DNA of 64,000 nucleotides from Azomonas tarimensis (GTDB taxonomy: Bacteria; Pseudomonadota; Gammaproteobacteria; Pseudomonadales; Pseudomonadaceae), in NCBI RefSeq assembly GCF_042648805.1, contig NZ_JBHRXZ010000024.1, forward strand, positions 372,001-436,000, written 5' to 3'. The notes under the pieces were generated by a model. It was not told the origin of the DNA. It ran no database searches and saw only the letters and a program-made list of their open reading frames with translations. The translations under genes were made by a program, and so were the position numbers. Shown here one piece after another: positions 40,348 to 50,064 of the stretch. The first letter of the stretch is position 1. Each line of letters opens with the position of its first letter.

Positions 40348-40902
40348 ATGCTCAAAAAGCTCACCCTCGCCGCCTGCTCCGTGCTGCTGGCTGGCAACCT
40401 GCTCGCCGCCGACAACCCGCGCGTGCTGCTCAATACCAGCCACGGCGAGATCGAAGTGGAACTGGAGGCGGAAAGGGCACCCATCAGCGTCGAGAACTTT
40501 CTCCAGTACGTGGAGAGCGGCCACTACGACGACACTATCTTCCACCGCGTGATTCCGGGGTTCATGGTCCAGGGTGGCGGTTTCACCGAAGACATGAACC
40601 AGAAGGACACCCTCGCGCCGATCCGCAACGAGGCCGACAACGGCCTGCACAACGTGCGCGGCACCCTGGCGATGGCTCGCACCTCGGCGAAGGACTCGGC
40701 CACCAGCCAGTTCTTCATCAACCATCGCGACAACGCTTTTCTCGACCACGGCTCGCGCGACTTCGGCTACGCCGTGTTCGGCAAGGTGGTGCGCGGAATG
40801 GACGTGGTCGACCAGATCGCCCAGGTGCCCACTGGTCGCCAGGGCATGATGCAGGACGTTCCGCGTGAACCGGTGAAGATCATTTCCGCTCAGAAGCTCT
40901 GA
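40348..40902 (+). CDS. Periplasmic cyclophilin-type peptidyl-prolyl isomerase
   Basis: A 184-residue PpiA-like isomerase. A signal peptide (MLKKLTLAACSVLLAGNLLA) precedes the cyclophilin domain with GEIEVELEAERAPISVENFLQYVESGHYDDTIFHRVIPGFMVQGGGFT (catalytic arginine in FHR) and SQFFINHRDNAFLDH. It assists folding in the periplasm. AACAGGAAAC precedes the ATG. Intact and of normal length for PpiA. Confidence 0.92.
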   Translation: MLKKLTLAACSVLLAGNLLAADNPRVLLNTSHGEIEVELEAERAPISVENFLQYVESGHYDDTIFHRVIPGFMVQGGGFTEDMNQKDTLAPIRNEADNGLHNVRGTLAMARTSAKDSATSQFFINHRDNAFLDHGSRDFGYAVFGKVVRGMDVVDQIAQVPTGRQGMMQDVPREPVKIISAQKL

Positions 40903-40961
40903 CCCGGGCGGCCGCTGCCGCCGCAGCGGCCCCCCACTCCCCGTCGCCTCGCGGAACATCC

Positions 40962-42794
40962 ATGCTATTCCGTCGTTTCGAAAACATCATCGACCCCTTC
41001 CGCGAGGGGCCTGCGCCCCGGCCGGGCCAGGGCATCGTCCGTTTCTACCTCCATTACCTGCGCCAGGTCTGGCCGGTGATGCTCGCGCTACTGGTGGTGG
41101 GTTTCTTTACCGCCCTGGTGGAGGTGGCGCTGTTCGAGTTTCTCGGCCGATTGATCGACATGGTCAACCAGACCCCGGCCGAAGCGTTCTTCGCCAGCCA
41201 CGGCCGTGAACTGCTGTGGATGGCGGCCGTGGCGTTGCTGATCCGGCCGCTGGTGTTCACCCTGCACGACCTGCTCATCCACCAGACGCTGTCGCCCAGC
41301 CTGACCAACCTGATCCGCTGGCAGAACCATCGCTACCTGTTGCGCCAGAGCCTGAGCTTTTTCCAGAACGACTACTCCGGACGCCTCGCCCAGCGGGTCA
41401 TGCAGACCGGCCCGGCGCTGCGCGAGTCGGCCGTGCAGGTGGTCGATGCGCTCTGGCATGTGATCCTCTACGCCGGCATCGCCCTGTACCTGTTCGCCCA
41501 GGCCGATCTGCGCCTGATGCTGCCGCTGGCGGGCTGGATCCTCGGCTACATCCTCGTGCTCTGCTATTTCGTGCCCCGGGTGCGCCAGCGCTCGGCTGCC
41601 GCGTCCGCGGGGCGTGCCAGGGTGATGGGACGGGTGGTGGACGGCTACACCAACATCATGACCCTCAAGCTGTTCGCCCACTCGAAGGACGAGGAAGCCT
41701 ATGCACGAGCGGCGATGAGCGATCTGGTGCAGCGCTTTCGCAGCCAGTCGCGCCTGATCAGCGGCATGGACATCACCATCACCCTGATGAGCGGCGTGCT
41801 CATCGCCGGTACCGTCGGCCTCGCGCTGTGGCTGTGGAGCATCGGCGAGATCAGTATCGGGGCCATTGCCCTGGCCAGCGGCCTGGTGATCCGCATCAAC
41901 AACATGTCCGAATGGATCATGTGGGTGGTCAACGGCATTTTCGAGAACGTCGGCACTGTCCAGGACGGCATGCGCACCATCGTCCAGCCGGTGGAGCTGG
42001 TCGACCGCCCCGACGCCAGGCCGCTGACGATCAGCCGCGGCGACGTGCGTTTCGAAGGGGTCGGCTTTGGCTATGGCCCGGACCGCCCTGTCATCGAAGG
42101 ACTCGATCTGGCGGTGCGTCCGGGCGAGAAGATCGGCCTGGTCGGACCTTCCGGGGCCGGCAAATCGACCCTGATGAACTTGCTGCTGCGCCTCTACGAC
42201 CTGCCTGGCGGGCGCATCCTCATCGATGGCCAGGACATCGCCGGGGTCACCCAGGAGAGCCTGCGCGCGCAAATCGGCGTGGTCACCCAGGACACCTCGC
42301 TGCTGCACCGCTCGATCCGCGAGAATCTGCGCTATGGCCGGCCTGACGCGAGCGAGGAGCAGGTGCTCGAAGCCCTGCGAGGTGCGCGCGCCGATGCGTT
42401 CGTCGCCGACCTGCGCGACGGCGACGGCCGCAGCGGGCTGGATGCCCAGGTGGGTGAGCGTGGGGTGAAGCTCTCCGGTGGCCAGCGCCAGCGCATCGCC
42501 ATCGCCCGGGTGCTGCTGAAGAACGCGCCGATCCTGCTGCTGGACGAAGCGACCTCGGCGCTGGACTCGGAAGTCGAAGCGGTGATCCAGGAAAGCCTCG
42601 AAACCCTCATGGAGGGCAAGACCGTCATCGCCATCGCCCACCGCCTGTCCACCATCGCCCGCATGGATCGCCTGGTGGTGATGGACCAGGGCCGCATCGT
42701 CGAAACCGGCACCCACGCCGAACTCATCGCCGCTGGCGGCCTGTATGCCCGGCTCTGGCAGCACCAGACCGGGGGTTTCGTGGGAGTCGAATAA
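40962..42794 (+). CDS. ABC exporter (MsbA-like half-transporter)
   Basis: A 610-residue fused membrane/ATPase protein, typical for a homodimeric exporter. Six membrane segments in the first ~330 residues, then ATPase motifs: Walker A GPSGAGKST, Q-loop VVTQDTSLL, signature LSGGQRQR, Walker B ILLLDEATSALD, H-loop AHRLST. The N-terminus (MLFRRFENIIDPFREGPAPRPGQGI) and the first helix group match the Pseudomonas/Xanthomonas lipid- or drug-type group. Substrate not identifiable. Confidence 0.9.
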   Translation: MLFRRFENIIDPFREGPAPRPGQGIVRFYLHYLRQVWPVMLALLVVGFFTALVEVALFEFLGRLIDMVNQTPAEAFFASHGRELLWMAAVALLIRPLVFTLHDLLIHQTLSPSLTNLIRWQNHRYLLRQSLSFFQNDYSGRLAQRVMQTGPALRESAVQVVDALWHVILYAGIALYLFAQADLRLMLPLAGWILGYILVLCYFVPRVRQRSAAASAGRARVMGRVVDGYTNIMTLKLFAHSKDEEAYARAAMSDLVQRFRSQSRLISGMDITITLMSGVLIAGTVGLALWLWSIGEISIGAIALASGLVIRINNMSEWIMWVVNGIFENVGTVQDGMRTIVQPVELVDRPDARPLTISRGDVRFEGVGFGYGPDRPVIEGLDLAVRPGEKIGLVGPSGAGKSTLMNLLLRLYDLPGGRILIDGQDIAGVTQESLRAQIGVVTQDTSLLHRSIRENLRYGRPDASEEQVLEALRGARADAFVADLRDGDGRSGLDAQVGERGVKLSGGQRQRIAIARVLLKNAPILLLDEATSALDSEVEAVIQESLETLMEGKTVIAIAHRLSTIARMDRLVVMDQGRIVETGTHAELIAAGGLYARLWQHQTGGFVGVE

Positions 42795-42850
42795 AGGCAG
42801 CGCCAAGGCCGTCAGGCTCGCTCACCGTGCAGGCGAACCCGCGCCCTCCG

Positions 42851-43981
42851 CTACTCCTCCACCTGCCGATACGGCAATGCCTCGCGGGCGGCGGCGGCGT
42901 AGCGGTGGATGCCGGCCTGCTCTTGCTGAAGAAAGCCGGCGACCGCGTCGCGCAGGCCGGGGTGTACCAGGTAATGCCATGAACGGGTGATGACGGGCTC
43001 GAAGCCGCGGATCAGCTTGTGCTCGCCTTGGGCGCCGGCGTCGAAGTGGCTGCAGCCCATGGAGATGGCCTGCTCGATGCCCTGATAGAAGCAGGTTTCG
43101 AAATGCAGCCGGTCGAACTCGGCCAGCGAACCCCAGTAACGCCCATATAGCCGCTGGCCATCGCTCAGGCAGAAGGCCATCGCCACCGGCCTCGCCTGTT
43201 GTAGCGCGAAGACCACGCGAATGGACTCGGGCATGCGCTCGGCCAGGAGGCTGAAAAACGCGCGCCTGAGGTAAGGCGCCTGGCCGCGGACCCGATAGGT
43301 GTTGGCGTAGCAGGCGTAGACGAAATCCCAGTCCGCCTCGCTCAGGGCCGCTCCGTCGTGCCACTGGAAGTCGATGCCCTGCGCGGCGACCTGCTCCCGC
43401 TCCTTGCGCATCTGCTTGCGTTTGCGTGAGGCCAGCGCGTCGAGAAAGTCCTGGAAGTCCCGGTAGCCCCTGTTGTGCCAGAGAAACTGGCAACCGAGAC
43501 GCTCCATCCAGCCCGCCCGCGAGGCGATCACCCGGTCGGCGAGCGCCTCGGTGAAATTCACATGAAGCCCGGACATGCCCTGCGCCAGCAGGGTATCGAT
43601 CAGCTCATCGAGCAGCGCACCAGCGGCCTCCGGCTCACCCAGCAGACGCGGCCCGACCACCGGGGAAAAGGGCACGGCACAGAGCAGCTTGGGGTAGTAG
43701 AGGATCCCGGCACGATGGCAGGCATCGGCCCAGGCCCAGTCGAACACGTATTCGCCGTTGGAATGGCTTTTGCGATACACCGGCAATGCCGAGCGCAGCG
43801 CTCCCTGCGCGTCGTGCCATAGCCGGTGCGCCGGCAGCCAGCCTGTGCCGGGGCCTACGCTGCCGCTGTCTTCCAGGCTGGACAGGAAAGCATGGCGCAA
43901 AAAGGGCTGCGCCGTAGGCAACAGGGCGTCCCAACTGGCGGCATCGACTTCGGTGAGGGAAGAAAGCGTCTGGATAGGCAT
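42851..43981 (-). CDS. FemAB/GNAT-type acyltransferase (DUF482-like)
   Basis: A 376-residue protein of the 'peptidoglycan biosynthesis / GNAT' (DUF482) family: PFLRHAFLSSLEDSGSVGPGTGWLPAH at the N-terminus, RKRKQMRKEREQV, and the C-terminal CYQGIEQAISMGCSHFDAGAQGEHKLIRGFEPVITRSWHY. Acyl- or aminoacyl-transfer is likely by fold (FemAB-like). Tail-to-tail with the ABC exporter. No signal peptide. Substrate unknown. Confidence 0.82.
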   Translation of the reverse strand: MPIQTLSSLTEVDAASWDALLPTAQPFLRHAFLSSLEDSGSVGPGTGWLPAHRLWHDAQGALRSALPVYRKSHSNGEYVFDWAWADACHRAGILYYPKLLCAVPFSPVVGPRLLGEPEAAGALLDELIDTLLAQGMSGLHVNFTEALADRVIASRAGWMERLGCQFLWHNRGYRDFQDFLDALASRKRKQMRKEREQVAAQGIDFQWHDGAALSEADWDFVYACYANTYRVRGQAPYLRRAFFSLLAERMPESIRVVFALQQARPVAMAFCLSDGQRLYGRYWGSLAEFDRLHFETCFYQGIEQAISMGCSHFDAGAQGEHKLIRGFEPVITRSWHYLVHPGLRDAVAGFLQQEQAGIHRYAAAAREALPYRQVEE

Positions 43982-44115
43982 GGGCGCAGTGTGGCGCGAT
44001 GCGCAGCGGAAAAAAAGCGCAGCTTGTTCATCTCCTGTTCATTCCCTGCCCATCCTCGATTCAGGCAGGGCCTCTAGCATGGGGCTCGATTTCCACGACA
44101 GACAGGTATGTACCC

Positions 44116-44682
44116 GTGATCAAGCGAAACCTCGCCCTCCCCGCTTTCATTGCCACTGCCCTCGCCCTTGGCGCCGGTGCCGTCTCGGCGGAGGTAGTAA
44201 ACAACAACATTACCGAAGCCGAGGTAAAGGCAGCGCAGGAAGCCTGGGGCCAGGCGCTCATCCAGATCAGCGACCGCTACGCCGCCGACGGCATCGACAA
44301 GGCCCGTGAAAAGGCCGAACAGGTGCTGGATGCCGCCTACGGCTACGGGCAGGGCGCGGTGCTGTTCAAGCCGACCCTCGCCAGCGGCGAGCAGACCTTC
44401 CGCATAGCCAGGGAAGGTGCGCTGGCCTATTTCGTCGGCCATGACGAGAGCTATCCGGACGACAGCGGTTTCGCCCTCAAGGGCTGGAAGAGCTACAGCT
44501 TCGAAAACGCCGCGGTGTACATCAACGGCGATCTCGCGCTGACCACCGGCCATGTCAGGCTGACCGACGCCGACGGCCAGGAAACCATCGTGGACAAGAG
44601 CTGGGCCTTCAAGAAGGACGAGCAGGGCGCCCTGCGCATCGTGCTGCATCACTCCTCGCTGCCCTACGCTCCCGGCTATTGA
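44116..44682 (+). CDS. Secreted SnoaL-like (NTF2-fold) protein
   Basis: A 188-residue exported protein. Start at GTG 44116 gives the signal peptide VIKRNLALPAFIATALALGAGAVSA; the upstream in-frame stretch has no ribosome site. The mature part resembles NTF2/SnoaL or DUF4440 proteins: EAWGQALIQISDRYAADGIDKAREKAEQVLDAAYGYGQGAVLFKPTLASG, then KSYSFENAAVYINGDLALTTGHVRLTDADGQETIVDKSWAFKKDEQGALRIVLHHSS. It lies 98 bases before a sensor kinase and may be its target or partner. Ligand unknown. Confidence 0.72.
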   Translation: MIKRNLALPAFIATALALGAGAVSAEVVNNNITEAEVKAAQEAWGQALIQISDRYAADGIDKAREKAEQVLDAAYGYGQGAVLFKPTLASGEQTFRIAREGALAYFVGHDESYPDDSGFALKGWKSYSFENAAVYINGDLALTTGHVRLTDADGQETIVDKSWAFKKDEQGALRIVLHHSSLPYAPGY

Positions 44683-44780
44683 CGCACATCCGGTTACCTT
44701 GCAGCGCGCCCGGCCGATTGCGGCCGGTCCGCCGCGCTGCAATGCTCGCCCTTCCCCGATGAAACCCGGCAGGTGCGCCG

Positions 44781-46373
44781 TTGTTCCGTAACAAGCTCTG
44801 GTTGTCCTTTGGCGTCCTGATCATCCTCGCACTGTCCCAGGCGATCGCCGCCTACTGGTCGCATAACGTCGCGGCTTTTCATATCGAGCGCGGCCGATTG
44901 TCCAACCAGATGCTTTCCGAATTCATCGCCCTGGGGGCCGACAAGCAGCGCCTGAAGGTCTGGCTGGCCGAGTACCTGCTGCTGGAAAACAAGAACACCC
45001 ACGACCGCGACGCGTTGTTCGCCAACATGCAGCAGCGACTGGAAGCGCTGAACGCGCTGGCAGTGCGGGACCAGCTGCTGGGCCGCTCGCCCGACGACCT
45101 CACCCAGATCAGCCGCCAGGTGAAGGCACTGTCCTTTCTTGAAGCCAACGTGCTGACCCTTGAACGTGTCCTGCGTACCTGGGAAATTGCCAAGTATCCC
45201 TCCAGGGAGCGCTGGGCCGCGCTGATCCAGGCGTTCGATTACCTCGAGACGACAGACCTGCGCGAACTGGTCGCCGACGCCATCGAGCTGCAGCGTGAGC
45301 GCGCGGCCCGCTCCGAGCAGGCCGCGGTCGAGGCCCTGCAGCGGGTGCGGGTGACCATCGTGCTGCTGGGGATTCTCGGCAGCGCACTGGCCATCCTGCT
45401 CGGCGTACTGCTGGTGAGCTCGCTGTACCGGCCGATCAACGCGCTGCTCGAAGGCACCGAGCAGCTGCGCTCCGGCGCGCTGGCGCACCGTATCGCCATC
45501 TCCGGACCTACCGAATTCGCCGCGCTGGCGCGCCAGTTCAATCGCATGGCCGAACACATCCAGGCAGCCAAGGAAAAGGACGCCGGCTACACCCGGCTGG
45601 TGGAAGAAGAGGTGCGCGCCCGCACCGCACAGCTGGAACAGGCCATCGCCCAGTTGCAGGACGCCGAACGGCGCCAGCGGCGCTTCTTCGCCGATGTCAG
45701 CCACGAACTGCGCACCCCGGCGACCGCCATCATCGGCGAAGCCGAGATCATGCTGCGCGGAGGGGAGAAATGCCCCGACGACTATCGGGAATCGCTGCAA
45801 CGCATCCTGGAATCCGGAAGTGGCCTCGCTCGACGCATCGACGATCTGCTATTGCTCATCCGCAGTGACAACAACCTGCTGCGGCTCGAACACAGCGCGC
45901 TGCTGTTGCCCGACTGCTGGGCCTTGATGCTCAAGGAGCTGGACCGTCTGGCCGTCGCGCAATCGGCCGAACTGCAGAGCCGGGTCGAAGCGGCACCAGG
46001 CTGGCAACAGCAGCGGGTGGTGCTCGACCTGGACAAGTTCCTCATGGTGATCCGAGTGATCGCCGACAACGCGCTCAAATACTCGGTCCCGCCGGCCAGG
46101 CTCGAGGCCAGCCTGGCGGTCGAGGCCGGGCGCTATCTGCGGCTCGCCATCCGCGACCAGGGCATCGGCGTACCGCCCGATGAACTGCCGCAACTCTTCG
46201 AGCGGCACTTTCGCGGCGCCCGGGCGCGCAAACAGTGTCCGGAAGGGCTGGGCATCGGCCTGACCATCGCCAGCCGGATCGTCGAGGCCATGGAAGGTGA
46301 GCTGTCGATCCACAGCGACGGAACCCAGGGCGCCGAGGTGATCCTGAAGCTACCGCTCGCCAGGTTGTCCTAG
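44781..46373 (+). CDS. Membrane sensor histidine kinase
   Basis: A 530-residue sensor kinase with an N-terminal membrane helix (LWLSFGVLIILALSQAIAAYW), a periplasmic helical sensor (about 32-190), a second membrane helix (VTIVLLGILGSALAILLGVLLV), a HAMP-like region (YRPINALLEGTEQLRSG), the phosphoacceptor H-box (FFADVSHELRTP), and a histidine-kinase ATPase domain (NALKYS, DQGIGVP, GLGIGLTIASRIV). Start is TTG 44781. It is followed after 4 bases by a response regulator. Signal unknown. Confidence 0.88.
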   Translation: MFRNKLWLSFGVLIILALSQAIAAYWSHNVAAFHIERGRLSNQMLSEFIALGADKQRLKVWLAEYLLLENKNTHDRDALFANMQQRLEALNALAVRDQLLGRSPDDLTQISRQVKALSFLEANVLTLERVLRTWEIAKYPSRERWAALIQAFDYLETTDLRELVADAIELQRERAARSEQAAVEALQRVRVTIVLLGILGSALAILLGVLLVSSLYRPINALLEGTEQLRSGALAHRIAISGPTEFAALARQFNRMAEHIQAAKEKDAGYTRLVEEEVRARTAQLEQAIAQLQDAERRQRRFFADVSHELRTPATAIIGEAEIMLRGGEKCPDDYRESLQRILESGSGLARRIDDLLLLIRSDNNLLRLEHSALLLPDCWALMLKELDRLAVAQSAELQSRVEAAPGWQQQRVVLDLDKFLMVIRVIADNALKYSVPPARLEASLAVEAGRYLRLAIRDQGIGVPPDELPQLFERHFRGARARKQCPEGLGIGLTIASRIVEAMEGELSIHSDGTQGAEVILKLPLARLS

Positions 46374-46377
46374 CCCC

Positions 46378-47055
46378 ATGAACATTCTCATCATCGAAGA
46401 CGACAAGCGCGTCGCCAGCTTTCTCGAACGCGGCCTGAAAGCCGAAGGCTATCGGGTCGCCACCCTGCATGACGGCGAACACGCCCTGCCCTTCATCCGC
46501 CAATACCGGCCCGATGTGATAGTGCTCGACCGGATGCTGCCCCACCTCGACGGCATGGAGATCTGCCAGCGGATACGCGCCAAGGGCATCGATACCCGGG
46601 TGCTGATGCTTTCGGCACTCTCGGAGGTGGAGGAACGGATCGCCGGCCTGCGGGTCGGCGCGGACGACTACCTGGGCAAGCCCTTTCACTTCGAGGAACT
46701 GCTGGCGCGGGTGGGGGCGCTGGGCAAGCGCGGTGCGGGTCCGGGCACCGATATCCTGCAGGTGGGTGACCTCTCCTTCGCGCGTGACAGCATGCAGGTA
46801 CGCCGCGGCGACCGGGTGATCCGCCTGACCGCCAAGGAGCTGGGCATCCTCGAGCTGCTGATGGCCGCGCCGGGCAAGGTCTTCAGTCGCGAGCGCATCC
46901 TCGCCAGCGTCTGGGGTGTCCACGAGGATCCGCTGACCAACGTGGTGGATGTCTACATGGGCCGGCTGCGCAAGAAGATCGACGAAGGCCAGTCCCTGCG
47001 CCTGCTGCAGACGCTGCGCGGCATCGGCTACTTCATCTCGGCCGACGCAGCCTGA
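46378..47055 (+). CDS. OmpR-family response regulator
   Basis: A 225-residue response regulator with a receiver domain (about 1-118, acidic pair ED and phosphoacceptor in VIVLDRMLPH, Lys in GKPFHFEEL) and a winged-helix OmpR-type DNA-binding domain (about 125-222, RVIRLTAKELGILELLMAAPGKVFSRERIL, RGIGYFI). It is the partner of the kinase 4 bases upstream. Targets might include the secreted SnoaL-like gene. Confidence 0.93.
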   Translation: MNILIIEDDKRVASFLERGLKAEGYRVATLHDGEHALPFIRQYRPDVIVLDRMLPHLDGMEICQRIRAKGIDTRVLMLSALSEVEERIAGLRVGADDYLGKPFHFEELLARVGALGKRGAGPGTDILQVGDLSFARDSMQVRRGDRVIRLTAKELGILELLMAAPGKVFSRERILASVWGVHEDPLTNVVDVYMGRLRKKIDEGQSLRLLQTLRGIGYFISADAA

Positions 47056-47388
47056 CCCCCCGCTCAGAATCGGCATAGGGGGCGGCCTTGATAGGCCGCT
47101 CCCCTGCCACACCTCCCGGCATGCGCTCGCGGCTTCGCTCCACGCTTCCTTCCCTCACTCGGTCACCCTCATGCAGTTGCGCTTCACTTCGTTCGCTGTG
47201 GTCAACTCACGGCGGGACTCTTACCCGCAAGATTGCGCCCATGCTGGGCGCACCAAAAAAAGCCCCGCCGAAGCGGGGCCGCCAAGAAGGCGGGTAAGGG
47301 AGCATACATCCAGGAGCTTACCGGGGGCAGATGACGGCGACGTTACCGTCGTCCTCCGGCTCGCCGGGTCGCCTGACCCGCGTCAGGT
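47056..47388. other. Intergenic with a leftward terminator
   Basis: About 330 bases between convergent genes. It contains the terminator at 47255 and nothing else I can support. Confidence 0.5.
47255..47279 (-). terminator. Terminator of the DUF2057 lipoprotein gene
   Basis: On the minus strand GCCCCGC, TTCG, GCGGGGC, then seven T. Strong hairpin about 110 bases beyond the stop at 47389. Confidence 0.8.
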
Positions 47389-48090
47389 CTACTGCTTCGC
47401 CCACTCCTGGAAAGCCTTCCGGCTTTCCGGGCTGAGCATCAACCACAGTTGCTGCAGCATGCTCAGGGTTGCATCGCTGTGCGGGAGGGTCTGCGAAGGC
47501 ACGGCCGCTCTGGACGGAACGGGCACCGCGGCACTGGTCGCAGCGGCCTGGGCACCATTCGGCGGCTCGACGGTGGTCTGCGTGTAGCTGGTGGAACCGC
47601 CGCCAAGCAACTGGTTCACGGCGGAAGTCGGCTCAGCCCCCCGCTGCGTCTCGATACGCTCGCCGGTGCGCTGATTCGTTGACCATCCGGCAAAGGAATC
47701 CTTCATGGCCCTCGCCTCCTGCAGGTTGGCCGGCTCATCGTACTCCAGCTTCCAGACATCACCCGCACGGCCGTTCAGGCGATACACCGCACTGCGCGTG
47801 CGGACGATTTCGTGACTGAGGCCACCGCCGATATCGAAGCCGTTCTTGTAATATGCATTGATTTGGTATTCGCCCGGCTGCAAATGCAGCGTTCTGTTCG
47901 CGGTACCGAAGGCCGAGTTGGCCAAAGGCACTTCCTGGCCGTTGATGTCCACTACCTCCAGGGTGCTGGGCATTTCCACTACCACAACTTTCGTCCTGGG
48001 CAGCTCGGAGCCGGAATACAACTTCACATGGGATTGCTGCGCACAACCAGCTAACAGGCCAACAATGGCAACCCAGAAAATACCACGCAT
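47389..48090 (-). CDS. DUF2057-family lipoprotein
   Basis: A 233-residue protein, start ATG 48090 (AAGGAG 5 bases upstream), opening with a lipoprotein signal (MRGIFWVAIVGLLAGC, lipobox LLAGC). The mature part matches the DUF2057 (YccT-like) layout: LPRTKVVVVEMPSTLEVVDINGQEVP, then GEYQINAYYKNGF. The C-terminal half is Ser/Thr/Ala-rich and linker-like. A much longer reading frame extends upstream but is unsupported. Periplasmic; function unknown. Confidence 0.75.
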   Translation of the reverse strand: MRGIFWVAIVGLLAGCAQQSHVKLYSGSELPRTKVVVVEMPSTLEVVDINGQEVPLANSAFGTANRTLHLQPGEYQINAYYKNGFDIGGGLSHEIVRTRSAVYRLNGRAGDVWKLEYDEPANLQEARAMKDSFAGWSTNQRTGERIETQRGAEPTSAVNQLLGGGSTSYTQTTVEPPNGAQAAATSAAVPVPSRAAVPSQTLPHSDATLSMLQQLWLMLSPESRKAFQEWAKQ

Positions 48091-48262
48091 GAAAACTCCT
48101 TGGACACGACCAGCGAATGGGCTGATTGCACGAACCGCAATTGCCGACCTGTTAATTACAACCTGACAGCAAGAATAAGAACAGACTATTTCAACCTGAT
48201 TACAAAAGAACCGGGACACTCGCAAGGAGTATCCCGGCTCGGCATTTTCGATTTGATCGAAA

Positions 48263-49318
48263 TCAGAAATCGTAGCGCAGACCCAGGGAGAGACCGGAGG
48301 CTTTTTCGCCGAGAGCGCCAGCGGGCGTGGCGGAACGTGCCTGGATCCAGGGGGCCAGGGCCAGGTTGTCATCGTTGTCGAGTACCGCGTAGTTGGCATA
48401 GATGCGAACGGCCTTGTCCAGCTTGTGCTCCACACCGACCACCCACATGTCGGCATCGTAGCCTGGGGCGTCCGAATCGCGGGTCATCCACATGGCCTTG
48501 AGAGCCGTGTCGGAGGTGATCTTGTATTCGCCGCCCAGACCCCAGGTGTCAGAACTCAGCTGATCACGCAGGGCCTCGGAAGTATTGTCGAAGCCATCAT
48601 AATCGACAGTCTGGTAAAAACCGACGAGCTTGAAGGCGTCGGTCAGCTTGTAGGCGGCGGCGGCACGGATACCATCGCGCTCACCACGGCCTGTGTCTTG
48701 CTCGACAGCCTCATAGGCCAGCGATGCCTCGAGCGGGCCTCCGGCATAGTTCAGCGCCACGCTGATGCCGTCGGAATCCTGATCTTGCTCGACCCATTGC
48801 CCTTCGTGAACGGAATAGGCGAGCACTGCGTTGAAGCCGCCGAAATTCGGAGTGGTGTACTGGACCGTGTTGTCATAACGCTCGTCGAAGCGAGCATTGC
48901 CGACACGGGTCAGGTTGCGCATGTCACCGACCTGATCACCGAACAGGTTGGCCGGACCGCGAGCCACCTTGAACGGGCTATCGAAACGACCCAGCTGTAC
49001 GGCACCGAAATTGCCGCCCAGCCCCACGAAGGTATCGCGAGTAGCGAAATCGGTACTGTTTCCATCCCCACTGCCGGTGGTGAAGTTGATCTGCTGTTCG
49101 ATCTGGAAGAACGCTTTCAGATCGGGATTGATCTGATGATCGCCTTTGAAGCCCAGGCGCGAAGAGTTACTGGAAATGTTGGTTTCGGAGTAGTCGTCAC
49201 CGTCGTCCAGGAAGTCAGTGGAGACGTGCACGCGACCATAGATATTGACTTCCGCCGCAGCCAGGGCAGGCATCACGGCAGCAGCACTTACAACAATCGC
49301 AATCAACTTCTTCATCAT
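48263..49318 (-). CDS. General trimeric porin (Gram-negative porin family)
   Basis: About 351 residues, start MMKKLIAIVVS (ATG 49318 or 49315), with signal peptide ending AALAAAE and then VNIYGRVHVSTDFLDDG. Porin-family features are the strand-rich body with FKGDHQINPDLKAFFQIEQQI, the VGLGGNFGAVQLGRFDSPFK motif and the C-terminal aromatic strand (LSLGLRYDF). It forms a water-filled channel. Transcribed leftward as a lone gene. Confidence 0.9.
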   Translation of the reverse strand: MMKKLIAIVVSAAAVMPALAAAEVNIYGRVHVSTDFLDDGDDYSETNISSNSSRLGFKGDHQINPDLKAFFQIEQQINFTTGSGDGNSTDFATRDTFVGLGGNFGAVQLGRFDSPFKVARGPANLFGDQVGDMRNLTRVGNARFDERYDNTVQYTTPNFGGFNAVLAYSVHEGQWVEQDQDSDGISVALNYAGGPLEASLAYEAVEQDTGRGERDGIRAAAAYKLTDAFKLVGFYQTVDYDGFDNTSEALRDQLSSDTWGLGGEYKITSDTALKAMWMTRDSDAPGYDADMWVVGVEHKLDKAVRIYANYAVLDNDDNLALAPWIQARSATPAGALGEKASGLSLGLRYDF

Positions 49319-49795
49319 CAGAAAGCTCCAGAGCTCCATTGGGTTTTGTACAACTTCGTCCTATTAGTGACGTAAGGGTTGGCTGTTTCGGTCGAAGCGG
49401 AGTATGGAAATCGAATGTGACAGAACGCTTACTGGATTATGAAAATTTTAAGCTGGAGAAACTTTTCCGTTAAAAAGAGGAAGGTCGAAAGGCAGCGATG
49501 GAAACTCAGGATCCCGGCTCAAGTACGGACACCAGGCACTAGCAGAAGAAAAAATGAAAAGTTACGGCAAGGCACAGAGCGGCGGCTTTTGCAAGTTTGC
49601 CAATATCAACGGGCGAAAGGACCTACTTGCGCGGGGCTCATGCGCCCGGTTCGGCGCCTTCTCGCAAGCCAGGTCTGGGGATAGCGCAACTGTTCGGTGG
49701 AAACACGCAGGGCACGCTGTAGCTGCGCCTCGGCGTGCGAGAGAAGTTGTAGTCTCGGCTCAGCATCGAGCGCACCTTGGCCAGCAGCGGGTCGT
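49319..49795. other. Degenerate region between porin genes
   Basis: About 480 bases with no intact gene. On the minus strand near 49640-49800, two frames together read like a broken AraC-type helix-turn-helix (DPLLAKVRSMLSRDYNFS, then LQRALRVSTEQLRYP). This is a weak call. It leads into the transposase fragment at 49796. Confidence 0.3.
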
Positions 49796-50056
49796 TGCCA
49801 TCCCTGGACCAATGACCAGGTCGAGCGGATGAACCGGACAATCAAGGAAGCCACGACCAAAGCGTTTCACTACACCTCGCTCGAAGAGCTCCGGGCGCAT
49901 ATCAAGGACTACCTCTGGGCGTATAACAGCGCTCGTTCGTTACGAGCGCTGAAAGGCCGGACCCCGATGGGTTTTATCCGGGAACAATGGCATAAAGATC
50001 CGCAGTCCTTCAAAGACGATCCGAGATTACTTCCCGGGACCAAACACCTGGGGTGA
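49796..50056 (+). pseudogene. IS481-type transposase, C-terminal fragment
   Basis: The last ~86 codons of an integrase-core transposase: HPWTNDQVERMNRTIKEATTKAFHYTSLEELRAHIKDYL, then AYNSARSLRALKGRTPMGFI, typical of the IS481 family. It lacks the catalytic DDE part apart from the region near the last Glu (QVERMN). No intact transposase or terminal repeats are visible. It is a scar of an insertion sequence between two porin genes. Confidence 0.75.
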
Positions 50057-50064
50057 GCCAGGGG

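Noticed and set aside
47389..48456. Full 355-codon version of the DUF2057 gene
   Set aside because: The lipoprotein signal with AAGGAG begins at 48090; the upstream 120 residues are tryptophan/proline-rich noise.
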